A DNA stretch of 64,000 bases, from assembly GCA_035361075.1 (NCBI GenBank), contig DAOSBX010000005.1, forward strand, positions 54,939 through 118,938, given 5' to 3'. Below the pieces are notes generated by a model. That model was given only the letters and a program-made list of their open reading frames with translations, did not search any database and was not told the origin of the DNA. Positions 18,409 to 27,805 of the stretch are shown one piece after another (the first letter of the stretch is position 1; each line of letters begins with the position of its first letter). The DNA is from Candidatus Hydrogenedens sp. (lineage in GTDB: Bacteria > Hydrogenedentota > Hydrogenedentia > Hydrogenedentales > Hydrogenedentaceae). Made by a program: the position numbers and the translations under genes.

Positions 18409-19254
18409 TTACTTTTTTCCAATATTATTTTGTGAGGGAAGAGGATTTAATAGCCAATCTTTGTAGACAACATCAACGCAGTACTTTGCCAAATAATAAT
18501 ACCCCTCTCCACTTAAATGAACATTGTCCATCATAGCATCCTTGTCATTGCAAAAATCCGGATTTCCGCCAGGGAATGGTTGGTAGTCCGGGTATTGACC
18601 CGGAAGAGGAACTGTTTTAGGAAGAATATCATCTTCTACCCCAAAATAATACTGCATTAATCCGTATGTCTGAATATGACGGCATCTCTCTATTTTCTTA
18701 CAGAGTTCCATCCGCCTCCGCGACAACTCAGCACCAGCCATGTTTAGTTCTTGACACCGAGCTTTACCTCTACCTTTATTAATGTAATCATATTCAACCA
18801 GAGCTACTCGAAGGTTTGGTTTCATATCTAATAATGCCCTGATAACAGTCTCCGTATCCTTTACAATTTGTTGAAAAAGAGATTCTTTTGCCTCGGGTGG
18901 CATATCTATTCGCCAATTGTTCAGAAAATCATTGCCACCAATGCTTAGATGAATAATGTCAATAGTAGGATAATGTTCCAATTCTCTACGAACTTGGTCA
19001 AGCCACTTCGGATTTGTCCACTGTGATACTTCACTACCAGGAACTGTTGTATATAGTCCTATCTCTTCATATTCACCTAAACCCGAATCCTGTAAGGCAT
19101 CTCTTAATGAACGGTTCAAATACATAAACCATGCCCAACTATCACCTACCATTAAAATACGTGGAGTTTTAGCCTCTACTGAAAAATGAAACAAAATACA
19201 GAAAAATAAAATTAATAAAAGAGTCTTAGTAAAAAGATGGTAATTTTTTTTCAT
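18409..19254 (-). CDS. secreted SGNH/GDSL-family hydrolase
   Basis: A 281-residue exported esterase-like protein. A signal peptide covers about residues 1-28. The catalytic blocks are VGDSW at 36-40 (Ser39 nucleophile), SIGGNDFLNN near 108 (Gly and Asn oxyanion residues), and DNVHLSGEGYYYLA near 243 with the Asp-x-x-His pair. A specific substrate cannot be read; relatives act on carbohydrate acetyl groups or lipids. It converges with the dockerin-like gene and is followed upstream by about 200 bases of AT-rich sequence. Confidence 0.88.
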   Translation of the reverse strand: MKKNYHLFTKTLLLILFFCILFHFSVEAKTPRILMVGDSWAWFMYLNRSLRDALQDSGLGEYEEIGLYTTVPGSEVSQWTNPKWLDQVRRELEHYPTIDIIHLSIGGNDFLNNWRIDMPPEAKESLFQQIVKDTETVIRALLDMKPNLRVALVEYDYINKGRGKARCQELNMAGAELSRRRMELCKKIERCRHIQTYGLMQYYFGVEDDILPKTVPLPGQYPDYQPFPGGNPDFCNDKDAMMDNVHLSGEGYYYLAKYCVDVVYKDWLLNPLPSQNNIGKK

Positions 19255-19453
19255 TTAAATTAACCCTTCCTTTGATTATGATATATATTAGAAAGACTTT
19301 TATTTGTTTTAATTGGTTTTATTTTTTTGGAAAAATAATTTAGATTAAATAGAAATGAAATTTCAATTGTAAGATAGCTAACAATTAAGTTTTGGTGAAA
19401 ATAGAGAAGGTAAAAAATAAAAATAGAACAAGAATAGGTAAGTACAGGCTTTC

Positions 19454-20401
19454 TTAGTAATATACTTCTTTTTTATCAGATAGGTCTTTACCTACAATAC
19501 TGACATTAGGTCTTGTAAACGCACGTAACAGATTTTTTACAGCGATGCCCAACAGTTCTTCTCCAGATGAAACTAATTTTTCGTGGCAACTAACAATACC
19601 AAATTTAGGTTGTAATGAAACTCTATCTTCTTCTTCAAATAAGTTTTCTTCAAGTTTTTTTGAGATTTTTAACGCATATTTTATCGCATTATCAAGGGGT
19701 TGATGTGGTAATACAATAACGAATTTTGAACCTTCGTATCGAGATAGAATATCGGAAGTTCGGGAATTTTGTTTTAGGGTTAAAGCGACATCCATTAGAA
19801 ATGATTCTTGTTCTGTTATATCTATCTTATTTGATTCTTCTCCATTTAGATTATAATCAATGAAATCCATCATTAGACAGCTTAATGGGAGCTTGTGTCT
19901 GTCAATTCGTGCTATTTCTTCCTCCAACCGTTCTGCAAGATAACGGTAATTTTTAAGTCCTGTAATGGGGTCAGTATAAACGGGGTCAATCCAAAATTCT
20001 GATGGGCTATTGATATATGCTGATATATGTGTCGTTCGCAAAGCCATTTCTACCGCAACAAGCACCATAGGTAAGTTATATGGCTTAGCAATATAATCAA
20101 CTGCCCCTAACTCATGCCCTAACGCTACATCCTGTATAGAGCCTTTTGCAGTGATAAATATAATAGGAATATTTTTCGTTGTCGGATCTTCTTTTAATCG
20201 TTTGCACACCTCAATTCCATCAATATCAGGAAGTCCTATGTCAAGAAGGAGCAAATCAACCTTGCCACTTCTACATAATTCCAGTGCCTCCATACCACAA
20301 AAGGCTGGAATCGCTTCATAATTGTTTAGTTTTAGACTTTCACAAAGGATTGTTACTTCATCTTTATTGTCATCTGCTACACAAACTCTTACTGTCTTCA
20401 T
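19454..20401 (-). CDS. response regulator with degenerate GGDEF domain
   Basis: A 315-residue two-domain protein. The receiver domain (1-125) has the acidic pair DD at 10-11, the phosphorylation site in LLLLDIGLPDIDG (Asp about 54), and a Lys in YIAKPY. The second domain starts with the usual DPITGLKNYRYL, but the GGDEF loop is SRYEGSKFVIVL, so catalytic Gly and Glu residues are missing and it is unlikely to make c-di-GMP. It could bind GTP or c-di-GMP, or act by protein contact. No kinase is adjacent. Confidence 0.9.
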   Translation of the reverse strand: MKTVRVCVADDNKDEVTILCESLKLNNYEAIPAFCGMEALELCRSGKVDLLLLDIGLPDIDGIEVCKRLKEDPTTKNIPIIFITAKGSIQDVALGHELGAVDYIAKPYNLPMVLVAVEMALRTTHISAYINSPSEFWIDPVYTDPITGLKNYRYLAERLEEEIARIDRHKLPLSCLMMDFIDYNLNGEESNKIDITEQESFLMDVALTLKQNSRTSDILSRYEGSKFVIVLPHQPLDNAIKYALKISKKLEENLFEEEDRVSLQPKFGIVSCHEKLVSSGEELLGIAVKNLLRAFTRPNVSIVGKDLSDKKEVYY

Positions 20402-20591
20402 TTTTACCTCTTCGTTGTTTTATTTTTTTCCTTTATCATCTTTCAATTATATTTTACCTCAAAATGTATATTTTTTGCCAAAAATTTTAAATAAAAACAA
20501 AAAAATTTATTTTTTATTAAATAAATATTTATTATTGATTTTCATTCGGCTTATTTGTTATATTTGTTTTCATTCGTAAGGAATCCAGCCA

Positions 20592-21053
20592 GTGATACAT
20601 GATGGTCCATTTGGTAAACCTATAAAGAAAGACTTCCCCCTAATTAATATCACTTCTCTCATAGATGTGATGTTTCTTCTGCTAATATTTCTTATTATCA
20701 CAACTACGTTTAATCCACATTTAGGCATTTCTCTTCAATTACCAGAAGCAAAGTCAAGTAATGCTGTGGAGGATGTCCAATTATGTCGAATTATTGTAGA
20801 TTCAAAAGGAGTTATATATATATCCGAGGGGGAAACAAAAGAGCCTAAATCTGTAACACTTGAAGAATTGGAATCACGTTTGAAGGAATTAAAAGCAAAA
20901 AATCCCCCTCCTTCATTAGTTTTAGAATCAGATGCAGAAGTCCCATTTCGAACCACAGTAAAAATATTTGACCTTGCTTTACAATTGGGTTATAGTGGGT
21001 TAACGATAGCAACGATTCCAAAAAACAATGAGAGTTCATCATTAACCAATTAA
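20592..21053 (+). CDS. ExbD/TolR-family biopolymer transport protein
   Basis: A 153-residue inner-membrane protein of proton-driven energy transfer systems. One membrane segment (residues 18-40, INITSLIDVMFLLLIFLIIT) carries the invariant Asp25, which takes part in proton movement. The rest is the periplasmic domain ending in TTVKIFDLALQLGYSGLTIAT, typical of ExbD. The start is GTG at 20592 with TAAGGA about 10 bases upstream. Its ExbB/TolQ partner is not in the neighbourhood. Confidence 0.9.
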   Translation: MIHDGPFGKPIKKDFPLINITSLIDVMFLLLIFLIITTTFNPHLGISLQLPEAKSSNAVEDVQLCRIIVDSKGVIYISEGETKEPKSVTLEELESRLKELKAKNPPPSLVLESDAEVPFRTTVKIFDLALQLGYSGLTIATIPKNNESSSLTN

Positions 21054-21085
21054 AAAACGTTGGGAATACTGCACGCTATAAAAAT

Positions 21086-22021
21086 TTACAACGGCTCTAA
21101 TTCAGAGAAGGAAGATCTCTTTTGTGCTGATTTTTGTGGTTCATTGTGAGACTCATTATTTAGATTATTACTACTGCTGTCCTCAATAGTTTTTTCTAAT
21201 TGTATACCTTTTTTTAGGTCTAATCCTTTTTGATTTATATCATCTTGGGTTATATCTAATGGTTCTTTTTCCAGCGAAATAAGGAGAGAATCTTTTTCTC
21301 TGGTTCTCTTTTCTTTTATCTGCTTTTTCCGTGCAGTTAAGGATTTAGAATATACGGAATTTAGATATTTAGAAAGGTAGTAGTCAATCATCTCACTTTC
21401 TAATGATAATTCGCCTAAATCATGGGCGATGTCACAATATCGAGCAACAATTAAATATACATCCTCATCTTTTTTCAAATATTTTAATGATTTTTTTAAC
21501 CAATCCATAGATTCTCTTGGTTGATTTAGTTTAAGATACATGTTAGCAATTCTTATATGAACGGATGGATGATAGGGATAAATTCTCGCTAATACTAAAT
21601 ACTCATTTAGTGCCCCTTCATAGTCTTTTTCGTGCTCTAATATTTCAGCAGGACCAAATCGTGGTATGTCTGGAGAAGCTTCTTCCCCTGGCTGAATAAT
21701 GCTTAAAAAGATTGTCGTCACCAATGAGATAAAACTCTGGGCATATAAAGCAGTGGCAGATACAAATAATCCTAAAGAGGAAAGAATATATAGAAGAGTA
21801 TATTCTTTCATCCAATCCCTAAATTGAAGTATTTCAATACCAAGAATTACAAACATTATTATTAAAGAAATCAAATCGATCCATAAGGGAACCTCCACTT
21901 TCCGTGCCCATTTTTGATATAACATATATAACCCCCAAAAGAACAGAAACCCTAATAATAGCACGCTAATAATATCCGAAGGTTCCCATTGAAATACAGG
22001 GAAAATATCTGGTTTAGTCAT
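21086..22021 (-). CDS. membrane protein with TPR repeats
   Basis: A 311-residue protein. Three hydrophobic stretches lie at about residues 17-36, 46-64 and 75-100. A cytoplasmic or periplasmic part follows with two to three TPR-like units (DYEGALNEYLVLARIYPYHPSVHIRIANMY, cut here to its helix pair, and PRESMDWLKKSLKYLK). The end is charged and Asn/Ser-rich, probably disordered. Function unknown. It is convergent with exbD and divergent from the GH4 gene. Confidence 0.75.
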   Translation of the reverse strand: MTKPDIFPVFQWEPSDIISVLLLGFLFFWGLYMLYQKWARKVEVPLWIDLISLIIMFVILGIEILQFRDWMKEYTLLYILSSLGLFVSATALYAQSFISLVTTIFLSIIQPGEEASPDIPRFGPAEILEHEKDYEGALNEYLVLARIYPYHPSVHIRIANMYLKLNQPRESMDWLKKSLKYLKKDEDVYLIVARYCDIAHDLGELSLESEMIDYYLSKYLNSVYSKSLTARKKQIKEKRTREKDSLLISLEKEPLDITQDDINQKGLDLKKGIQLEKTIEDSSSNNLNNESHNEPQKSAQKRSSFSELEPL

Positions 22022-22174
22022 TCACCTACTATCTTCCATATCTTTTTATGTTGTATGACGATATTTTAAAATGAACTATCATATTAGATATTATATGCTA
22101 AATCTTAAATTTCTATCTAAATTGGGCAATTATATTTCCACAAATGTAAATATAATTTCATAAAGGACATTATA

Positions 22175-23461
22175 ATGAAATTAGCAGTAATAGGTGGTGG
22201 TAGTTCATACACTCCAGAATTAGTTGATGGAATTTTTGCAAGAAAAGAAAAACTATTATTTGACGAAATATGGTTGATGGACCAAAATGAAGAGAGGTTA
22301 AGTATAAACCATTTTTTTTCAGAGCGAATGGCAAAAAAATACGGAACGAAGTGTAGATTGTATAAGACATTAGAAATAGACGAGGCTATAAAAGATGCTC
22401 GCTATGTGCTAACCCAAATCCGTGTTGGACAAATGCAGGCACGAATAAATGATGAACGATTGGGGCTGAAATATGGAATTATTGGGCAGGAAACAACGGG
22501 CATAGGTGGATTTGCATGTGCATTAAGAACCATCCCTGTGATCCTTGAAATTGCACATAAAATGGAAGTGTTATGTCCGAATGCTTTTTTAATCAATTTT
22601 ACAAACCCTGCTGGAATTAATACAGAGGCTGTTATTAAATACAGTAAGATACGGACAATAGGACTTTGCAATGTGCCTATTGGAATAATTATGCAAATTG
22701 TTAAACATTTAGGAGGGAGTCCTGAAGATATAGAATTAGATTATGTGGGATTAAATCATCTCTCATGGGTTCGTAAATTTAAGAAACAAGGAATTGATAT
22801 TACTGATGAAGTCCTCCGAACATTTTGGGAGCATGCCGAAGAAGAGTGGGAAGATGAGCCAACACGAAACAATATGTTAGAAGCTATGAGAAGTCTGAAT
22901 ATGTTTTGCAATTATTACTTACAATATTATTATTCAACAGAATCTGTGTTGAATAAATTAAAGAGTAAAGAAAAAACGAGAGGAGAGGAAGTTTTAGAGA
23001 TTGAGCAGAAGCTTTTTGAAAAATATTCCAATCCCAACTTGAAAGAAAAGCCAGAAGAATTAAGTAAACGAGGTGGTGCACATTATTCAACTGCGGCACT
23101 CATGGTAATGGATGCAATTGAAACGGATTCAAAATCTCGTCAAATCGTTTGTTGTAAGAATAATGGAGCAATTCCTACTTTTGATGATGATGTATCCGTC
23201 GAAGTATCTGCAATTATTGATAAAGATGGAGCACATCCTATTCCACAACCTGCTCCAGAACCTTCTATTCGTGGTCTTATGCAATTAATCAAGGCTTACG
23301 AAACCTTAACAGTACATTCCGCAGTAAAAGGTGATAAGGAATTAGCATTCCAGGCACTACTAAGTCATCCTCTTATGCCAGACGCCGTTGGTTGTAGAAA
23401 TCTTTTAAATGAGGTATTAGAAATAAATAAACCTTATCTAATCCATTTTTTTAATAAATAA
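22175..23461 (+). CDS. GH4 family glycosidase (6-phospho-beta-glucosidase-like)
   Basis: A 428-residue enzyme of glycoside hydrolase family 4, which cuts glycosides by an NAD+- and Mn2+-dependent redox mechanism. The NAD loop is VIGGGSSYTPELVDG (5-19). Metal-binding motifs are NFTNPAG (about 148), GLCNVPIG (Cys about 170) and GLNHLSWVRK (His about 200). GIGGFACALRTIP also matches. The CN pair after GL is typical of phospho-beta-glucosidases. A phospho-sugar substrate is not shown, because no PTS gene is near. purC follows 25 bases later. Confidence 0.9.
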   Translation: MKLAVIGGGSSYTPELVDGIFARKEKLLFDEIWLMDQNEERLSINHFFSERMAKKYGTKCRLYKTLEIDEAIKDARYVLTQIRVGQMQARINDERLGLKYGIIGQETTGIGGFACALRTIPVILEIAHKMEVLCPNAFLINFTNPAGINTEAVIKYSKIRTIGLCNVPIGIIMQIVKHLGGSPEDIELDYVGLNHLSWVRKFKKQGIDITDEVLRTFWEHAEEEWEDEPTRNNMLEAMRSLNMFCNYYLQYYYSTESVLNKLKSKEKTRGEEVLEIEQKLFEKYSNPNLKEKPEELSKRGGAHYSTAALMVMDAIETDSKSRQIVCCKNNGAIPTFDDDVSVEVSAIIDKDGAHPIPQPAPEPSIRGLMQLIKAYETLTVHSAVKGDKELAFQALLSHPLMPDAVGCRNLLNEVLEINKPYLIHFFNK

Positions 23462-23486
23462 CATCTTAATAATAAGAGGAATACCA

Positions 23487-24374
23487 ATGACAGCATTATC
23501 AGAAACAAACTTAAATGGACAGCCACCCACAAGAAGAGGAAAAGTTAGGGATATTTACGATTTAGGGGACAAACTTCTTCTTGTTGCAACAGATAGAATT
23601 TCAGCGTTTGACTGGGTTAATCCTACACCAATACCTGATAAAGGAAAAATTTTGACGCAGTTATCATTATTCTGGTTTGAAATGATGAAAGATATTGTGT
23701 CCAACCACCTAATTTCATCGCGATTAGAAGATTTTCCACCAGAATTTCAAAAATATCCAGAGATATTTAAAGACCGTTCTATGTATGTACGAAAATGCCA
23801 AATGCTCCCTGTGGAGTTTATCGTTCGCGGATATTTAGCAGGAAGTGGATTAAAAGAATATAAAGCAAAAGGAACCGTTTGTGGAATTCCCTTACCATCA
23901 GGGCTTGTAGAAGCGAGTAAATTGCCAGAACCTATTTATACACCGAGTACAAAAGCAGAAGAAGGACATGATATTAATATATCACCTCAAGAGGCAGGAA
24001 AAATGATTGGAGAGGAACTGAATCGAAAAGCGGAGAAAGTAGCAATTCAAATTTATAAAAGAGCCAATGAATATGCAATTACAAAAGGTATTATTTTGTG
24101 TGATACCAAATTTGAATTTGGACTATTAGACGGAAAATTAGTGTTAGCAGATGAAATTTTGACACCAGACTCATCGAGATTTTGGCCAGCAGACCAGTAT
24201 GAACCTGGGAAAAGTCAACCCAGTTTCGATAAACAGTTTATTAGGGACTACTTGGAATCGGTGAATTGGGATAAGAATTCTCCTCCACCACCGTTGCCAC
24301 CAGATATTGTGGCAAAAACCAGGGAGAAATATCTTGAAGCATTCACACGATTAACAGGTAAGTCTTTAGATTAA
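23487..24374 (+). CDS. purC: phosphoribosylaminoimidazole-succinocarboxamide synthase
   Basis: A 295-residue SAICAR synthase that joins aspartate to CAIR with ATP in purine synthesis. It shows the opening RRGKVRDIYDLGDKLLLVAT, DRISAFDWV, the signature VEFIVRGYLAGSGLKEY, and DTKFEFGL. The C-terminal SRFWPADQYEPGKSQPSFD fits the longer, yeast-like form. AGAGGA precedes its start. It lies just upstream of purF, with which it is likely co-transcribed. Confidence 0.96.
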   Translation: MTALSETNLNGQPPTRRGKVRDIYDLGDKLLLVATDRISAFDWVNPTPIPDKGKILTQLSLFWFEMMKDIVSNHLISSRLEDFPPEFQKYPEIFKDRSMYVRKCQMLPVEFIVRGYLAGSGLKEYKAKGTVCGIPLPSGLVEASKLPEPIYTPSTKAEEGHDINISPQEAGKMIGEELNRKAEKVAIQIYKRANEYAITKGIILCDTKFEFGLLDGKLVLADEILTPDSSRFWPADQYEPGKSQPSFDKQFIRDYLESVNWDKNSPPPPLPPDIVAKTREKYLEAFTRLTGKSLD

Positions 24375-24404
24375 AATTAACATAAAACAGTAGAAAAGGG
24401 ACGT

Positions 24405-25868
24405 ATGCTCGAACTTGATAAAATTCGCGAAGAATGTGGTGTTTTTGGAATTTATAATCATAAATCTGCACCCAATTGGATTTATTTAGGTTTATACGCC
24501 TTACAACATCGTGGACAAGAGGGTGCAGGTATTGTTTGTTCTGATGGGACAACATTAACAGCACATCGTGGAGTAGGTCTGGTAAATGATGTATTTCCCG
24601 CACATAAGCTTGCTCGTGTCCAGGGTTTTATGGGTATAGGTCACGTTAGATATTCTACTTTTGGCACAAGTAATTTACGGAATGTCCAGCCCTTTTTAGT
24701 GAATTATATTCACGGTTCTGTCGCAGTATGTCATAACGGAAATCTTGTCAATGGTGCATACTTGCGTCACGACTTAGAACAGAAAGGTGCTATTTTTCAA
24801 TCTACGTCGGATACAGAAGTAATAATTCATTTAATAGCCCGTTCCAATGCAGATACTTTCTTAGATGCAGTTATTGATGCCTTAAAAAAGGTAAAAGGAG
24901 CATTTTCTGTCCTTATTATGAACCACAACGAAATGATAGCAGCTCGTGACCCATTTGGTTTTCGTCCATTATGGCTGGGTAAAAAAGGAAGGGGATATGT
25001 TTTTGCCAGTGAAACATGTGCTTTGGATTTGGTTGGAGCGAAATGGTTACGTGAGATAGAACCAGGCGAAGTGGTACATATAAAAGATAAAGAGATAAAA
25101 AGTGTTTTCCCCTTCAAAAAAGTAGTCCCCAAACAATGTATTTTTGAATATATTTATGTGGCAAGACCAGATAGTTTTATTTTTGGAAAAAGTGTTGATT
25201 TAATTCGAAAAGAATTTGGGAGAGCACTTGCCCGAATTGCTCCTGTTGAAGCGGATTTTGTTATGGCAGTTCCAGATTCGTCGAACCCTGCAGCGCTGGG
25301 TTATGCACATGAATCTGGTTTACCTTTTGATATGGGATTTATTCGTAACCATTATGTAGGGCGCACGTTTATTGAGCCAGACCAAAAAATGCGTGATTTC
25401 GGAGTAAAAATAAAATTAAATCCATCTCGGGATACTGTCAAAGGGAAAAGAATAGTCCTTGTAGATGATAGTATTGTCCGTGGGACAACGGCACGAAAGA
25501 TAATAAAAATGTTGCGACGTTGTAAAGTAAAAGAGATTCACTACCGTGTGGCATCACCGCCTATTATCAACTCATGTTATTATGGAATTGACACACCTGT
25601 TAGGGAAAAACTAATTGCATATAAAATGATCAAGAAGGATCAAGAAATAGACGTTGAAAAAATAAGGCAGTATTTAGGGGTTGATACGTTAGCGTATTTA
25701 ACAATACCCGCAATGCTTGAAGCAACATTTAGTGATAAAGAGCGTTTTTGTACTGCTTGTTTCGATAATAATTATCCTACACCAACTCCTCACGATTTTT
25801 ACTTACCTCCGAGAAACCATAATGTAATAAAAGATACCAATCTTGATGAAGTTCGTCACGGCCGATAG
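24405..25868 (+). CDS. purF: amidophosphoribosyltransferase
   Basis: A 487-residue enzyme making 5-phosphoribosylamine from PRPP and glutamine, the first committed purine step. The N-terminal nucleophile is Cys11 after an 11-residue-type propeptide (EECGVFGIY). The PRPP motif is VLVDDSIVRGTTARK. Four cysteines match the [4Fe-4S] sites of the Bacillus subtilis type: KQCIFEYIY, NSCYYGID and the CTAC pair near residue 450. So this is the Fe-S, processed form. The gene ends 22 bases before a convergent gene. Confidence 0.96.
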   Translation: MLELDKIREECGVFGIYNHKSAPNWIYLGLYALQHRGQEGAGIVCSDGTTLTAHRGVGLVNDVFPAHKLARVQGFMGIGHVRYSTFGTSNLRNVQPFLVNYIHGSVAVCHNGNLVNGAYLRHDLEQKGAIFQSTSDTEVIIHLIARSNADTFLDAVIDALKKVKGAFSVLIMNHNEMIAARDPFGFRPLWLGKKGRGYVFASETCALDLVGAKWLREIEPGEVVHIKDKEIKSVFPFKKVVPKQCIFEYIYVARPDSFIFGKSVDLIRKEFGRALARIAPVEADFVMAVPDSSNPAALGYAHESGLPFDMGFIRNHYVGRTFIEPDQKMRDFGVKIKLNPSRDTVKGKRIVLVDDSIVRGTTARKIIKMLRRCKVKEIHYRVASPPIINSCYYGIDTPVREKLIAYKMIKKDQEIDVEKIRQYLGVDTLAYLTIPAMLEATFSDKERFCTACFDNNYPTPTPHDFYLPPRNHNVIKDTNLDEVRHGR

Positions 25869-25889
25869 TAGTATATCGTTCCTATTATT

Positions 25890-26540
25890 TTATTGTGATT
25901 CTGGCATCTTAGGTGATGGAGGAGGTTGTTCTCTACCTCTTCTTAATTGGGCAGGCCTTTGATTATCATAGGGCATACGCTCTTGTTTCCATTCGTATGC
26001 CTTTTTCAAAAACCGTTTTATTTCATTTTCGAAGTCAGAGAAAAGAAGGTATAGCTGTATCTTTGATTCCAGAGGTAAATCTAATGATAAATTTTCCACC
26101 AACTTGTATTTCTGCTCTTGAATTTCTTTGTCTAACTTTACTAATGTATTAAATTTTTCTTCCAAATTTCCCGATTTTTCTCGTATAGATTTTCTAATCT
26201 CATTTGCAAGGTCATTTCTTTTTTTAGTCATCTCCGCTAAAATATCCCGTTGCTCTTCATACTTTCTTACTAAAATGACCGTTTGCTCATTATTAAGTCT
26301 TAATTGCTTAGCAATTTTGGCAAGAACTATTTGTTCTAACATTTCTTTAGCAGGGACATCCTCTCCAAGTGGAGGCGGGTTTATATATCCCGGTCCGGGG
26401 AAATGACCTCTTTCATCAGGTGGAAAATTAGGCGGTGGACCTTGGGGAGCAGGTTCCATAGGCCCTGGCTGTGCGGTTAGTGTTTGATTTAAAAAGAAAA
26501 GTATCGCAATAAAGGTTAAGGTAATCATATACTTTTTCAT
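25890..26540 (-). CDS. secreted Pro-rich Spy/CpxP-like protein
   Basis: A 216-residue periplasmic protein. It has a signal peptide (ITLFTAIL-type, residues 4-23), a Pro/Gly-rich linker (25-65), then a long helical region (about 70-180) with LRLNNEQTVILVRKYEEQRD, similar to the LTxxQ-containing Spy/CpxP/zinc-resistance family, and a Pro-rich tail. This family often senses or buffers envelope stress. Being third in a sigma/anti-sigma operon supports an envelope role. I assign the family from the helix pattern, not a strict motif. Confidence 0.65.
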   Translation of the reverse strand: MKKYMITLTFIAILFFLNQTLTAQPGPMEPAPQGPPPNFPPDERGHFPGPGYINPPPLGEDVPAKEMLEQIVLAKIAKQLRLNNEQTVILVRKYEEQRDILAEMTKKRNDLANEIRKSIREKSGNLEEKFNTLVKLDKEIQEQKYKLVENLSLDLPLESKIQLYLLFSDFENEIKRFLKKAYEWKQERMPYDNQRPAQLRRGREQPPPSPKMPESQ

Positions 26541-26574
26541 ACGTTATTCTCCGTATAGTTATAGTTTTTTTATC

Positions 26575-27159
26575 TTACATAGATATATCAAATTCACCCG
26601 TCGCATCTGCGAGCGATAATACCAAATCCGAAATTGTAACTGAATGTAGTTCTTCTCCAACATACTCAGTTTGTATGTATTCATCGCTCAGAGATGTCAA
26701 TACGTCCTCTTCATTAATAGGAATTTCTTCTGCCTTTATCATTTCTATTTGTGGTGAACTTAATTCACTATTGTCGGCTACCTGTGTTACTTTATCTGTT
26801 TTTAATACATCTGTCTTGTTAAAAATGGTATTGTATTGATAGCCAATTATAACGCCGATAATAAATAGAGAAATGGTTACCGTATACAAAAGGATTGGCT
26901 TGTAATTTAATGTTAACACGGGAATGAAATTAGTTTGTGAAAATTTAGTTAATGTCTTAACCTCTTGGCTAATCTTTTTTGAAACCTCATCAGAAATTGG
27001 AACAATAGGAAGATCTTGAAGTGTAGTCGATATTTTACGATACTCAGCTAATTTTTCCGAACATTCACCGCATTGATGTAAATGTTCCCTTTGATTATCA
27101 TTTAAGACAATAAGGCCATCAATTAATTCAGAAATTTCTTCGTCTGTAAAATGTCTCAT
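26575..27159 (-). CDS. membrane anti-sigma factor with HxxxCxxC zinc motif
   Basis: A 194-residue protein. Residues 1-45 make up a zinc anti-sigma domain with HLHQCGEC (His-x3-Cys-x2-Cys). One membrane segment lies at about 101-122 (LLYTVTISLFIIGVIIGY), and an acidic extracytoplasmic tail follows. It overlaps the sigma factor gene by 4 bases (ATGA), the usual arrangement for a regulator that holds its sigma factor. A signal from the envelope probably releases the sigma factor. Confidence 0.88.
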   Translation of the reverse strand: MRHFTDEEISELIDGLIVLNDNQREHLHQCGECSEKLAEYRKISTTLQDLPIVPISDEVSKKISQEVKTLTKFSQTNFIPVLTLNYKPILLYTVTISLFIIGVIIGYQYNTIFNKTDVLKTDKVTQVADNSELSSPQIEMIKAEEIPINEEDVLTSLSDEYIQTEYVGEELHSVTISDLVLSLADATGEFDISM

Positions 27160-27731
27160 TTTATCAATACACCTTTTTCTTTTATTTTTTTTCTTAATTC
27201 TGCTCTTGCACGAGCCAAACGACTTCGTACAGTGCCTATCCTACAACCAAGCACTTCTGCAATACTTTCATAATCTAATCCCTGTGTTTCACGAAGTAAT
27301 AATATTTCTTTATATTCTGGTGATAACTCCAACATACATTCCTGAACTATGTCTATCAATTCTTTACTTTCACTATATGTTAGTGATGAAGGAGAATTAT
27401 TTTTTTCTTTATGGTTATAGTTCCAACGTTCAAAAAGCCGTACTAAGAAATTCTTTTTCCTCTGGTCATTTCTTAATTGATTTAATGCAAGATTTCGGGC
27501 AATTGTAAAAATAAAAGTTTTAAATTGTGCTTTGGGGTCAATTCTATTTATGTTTTTATAAATACGAATAAATGTTTCCTGCACTAAATCTTCGGCATTG
27601 TGAGTATCTCGGGTGAGATAGAAACAAAGGGTATAAATTTGATTTTTATACCTCTGAATCAAATTATCAAATGCTTCATTATTTCCTTGTTTTGCTAACG
27701 CAACCAATTCCCAATCCTCTAAGGAACGCAT
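27156..27731 (-). CDS. ECF-type RNA polymerase sigma factor
   Basis: A 191-residue sigma-70 family factor of the ECF group. Region 2 has NAEDLVQETFIRIYKNI and the FKTFIFTIARNLALNQL helix. Region 4 has EILLLRETQGLDYESIAEVL and the recognition helix GTVRSRLARARAELR. No regions 1 or 3 exist. It is first in a three-gene minus-strand operon with its anti-sigma factor and a Spy-like protein. Gene order suggests self-regulation, but I did not identify its promoter. Confidence 0.95.
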   Translation of the reverse strand: MRSLEDWELVALAKQGNNEAFDNLIQRYKNQIYTLCFYLTRDTHNAEDLVQETFIRIYKNINRIDPKAQFKTFIFTIARNLALNQLRNDQRKKNFLVRLFERWNYNHKEKNNSPSSLTYSESKELIDIVQECMLELSPEYKEILLLRETQGLDYESIAEVLGCRIGTVRSRLARARAELRKKIKEKGVLIK

Positions 27732-27805
27732 TTTATTATTTACCTTTTATAATATTAAACACTTAAAATAGATGAAAGTTCCCAATAACTTTTTTAAATG
27801 GAGCA

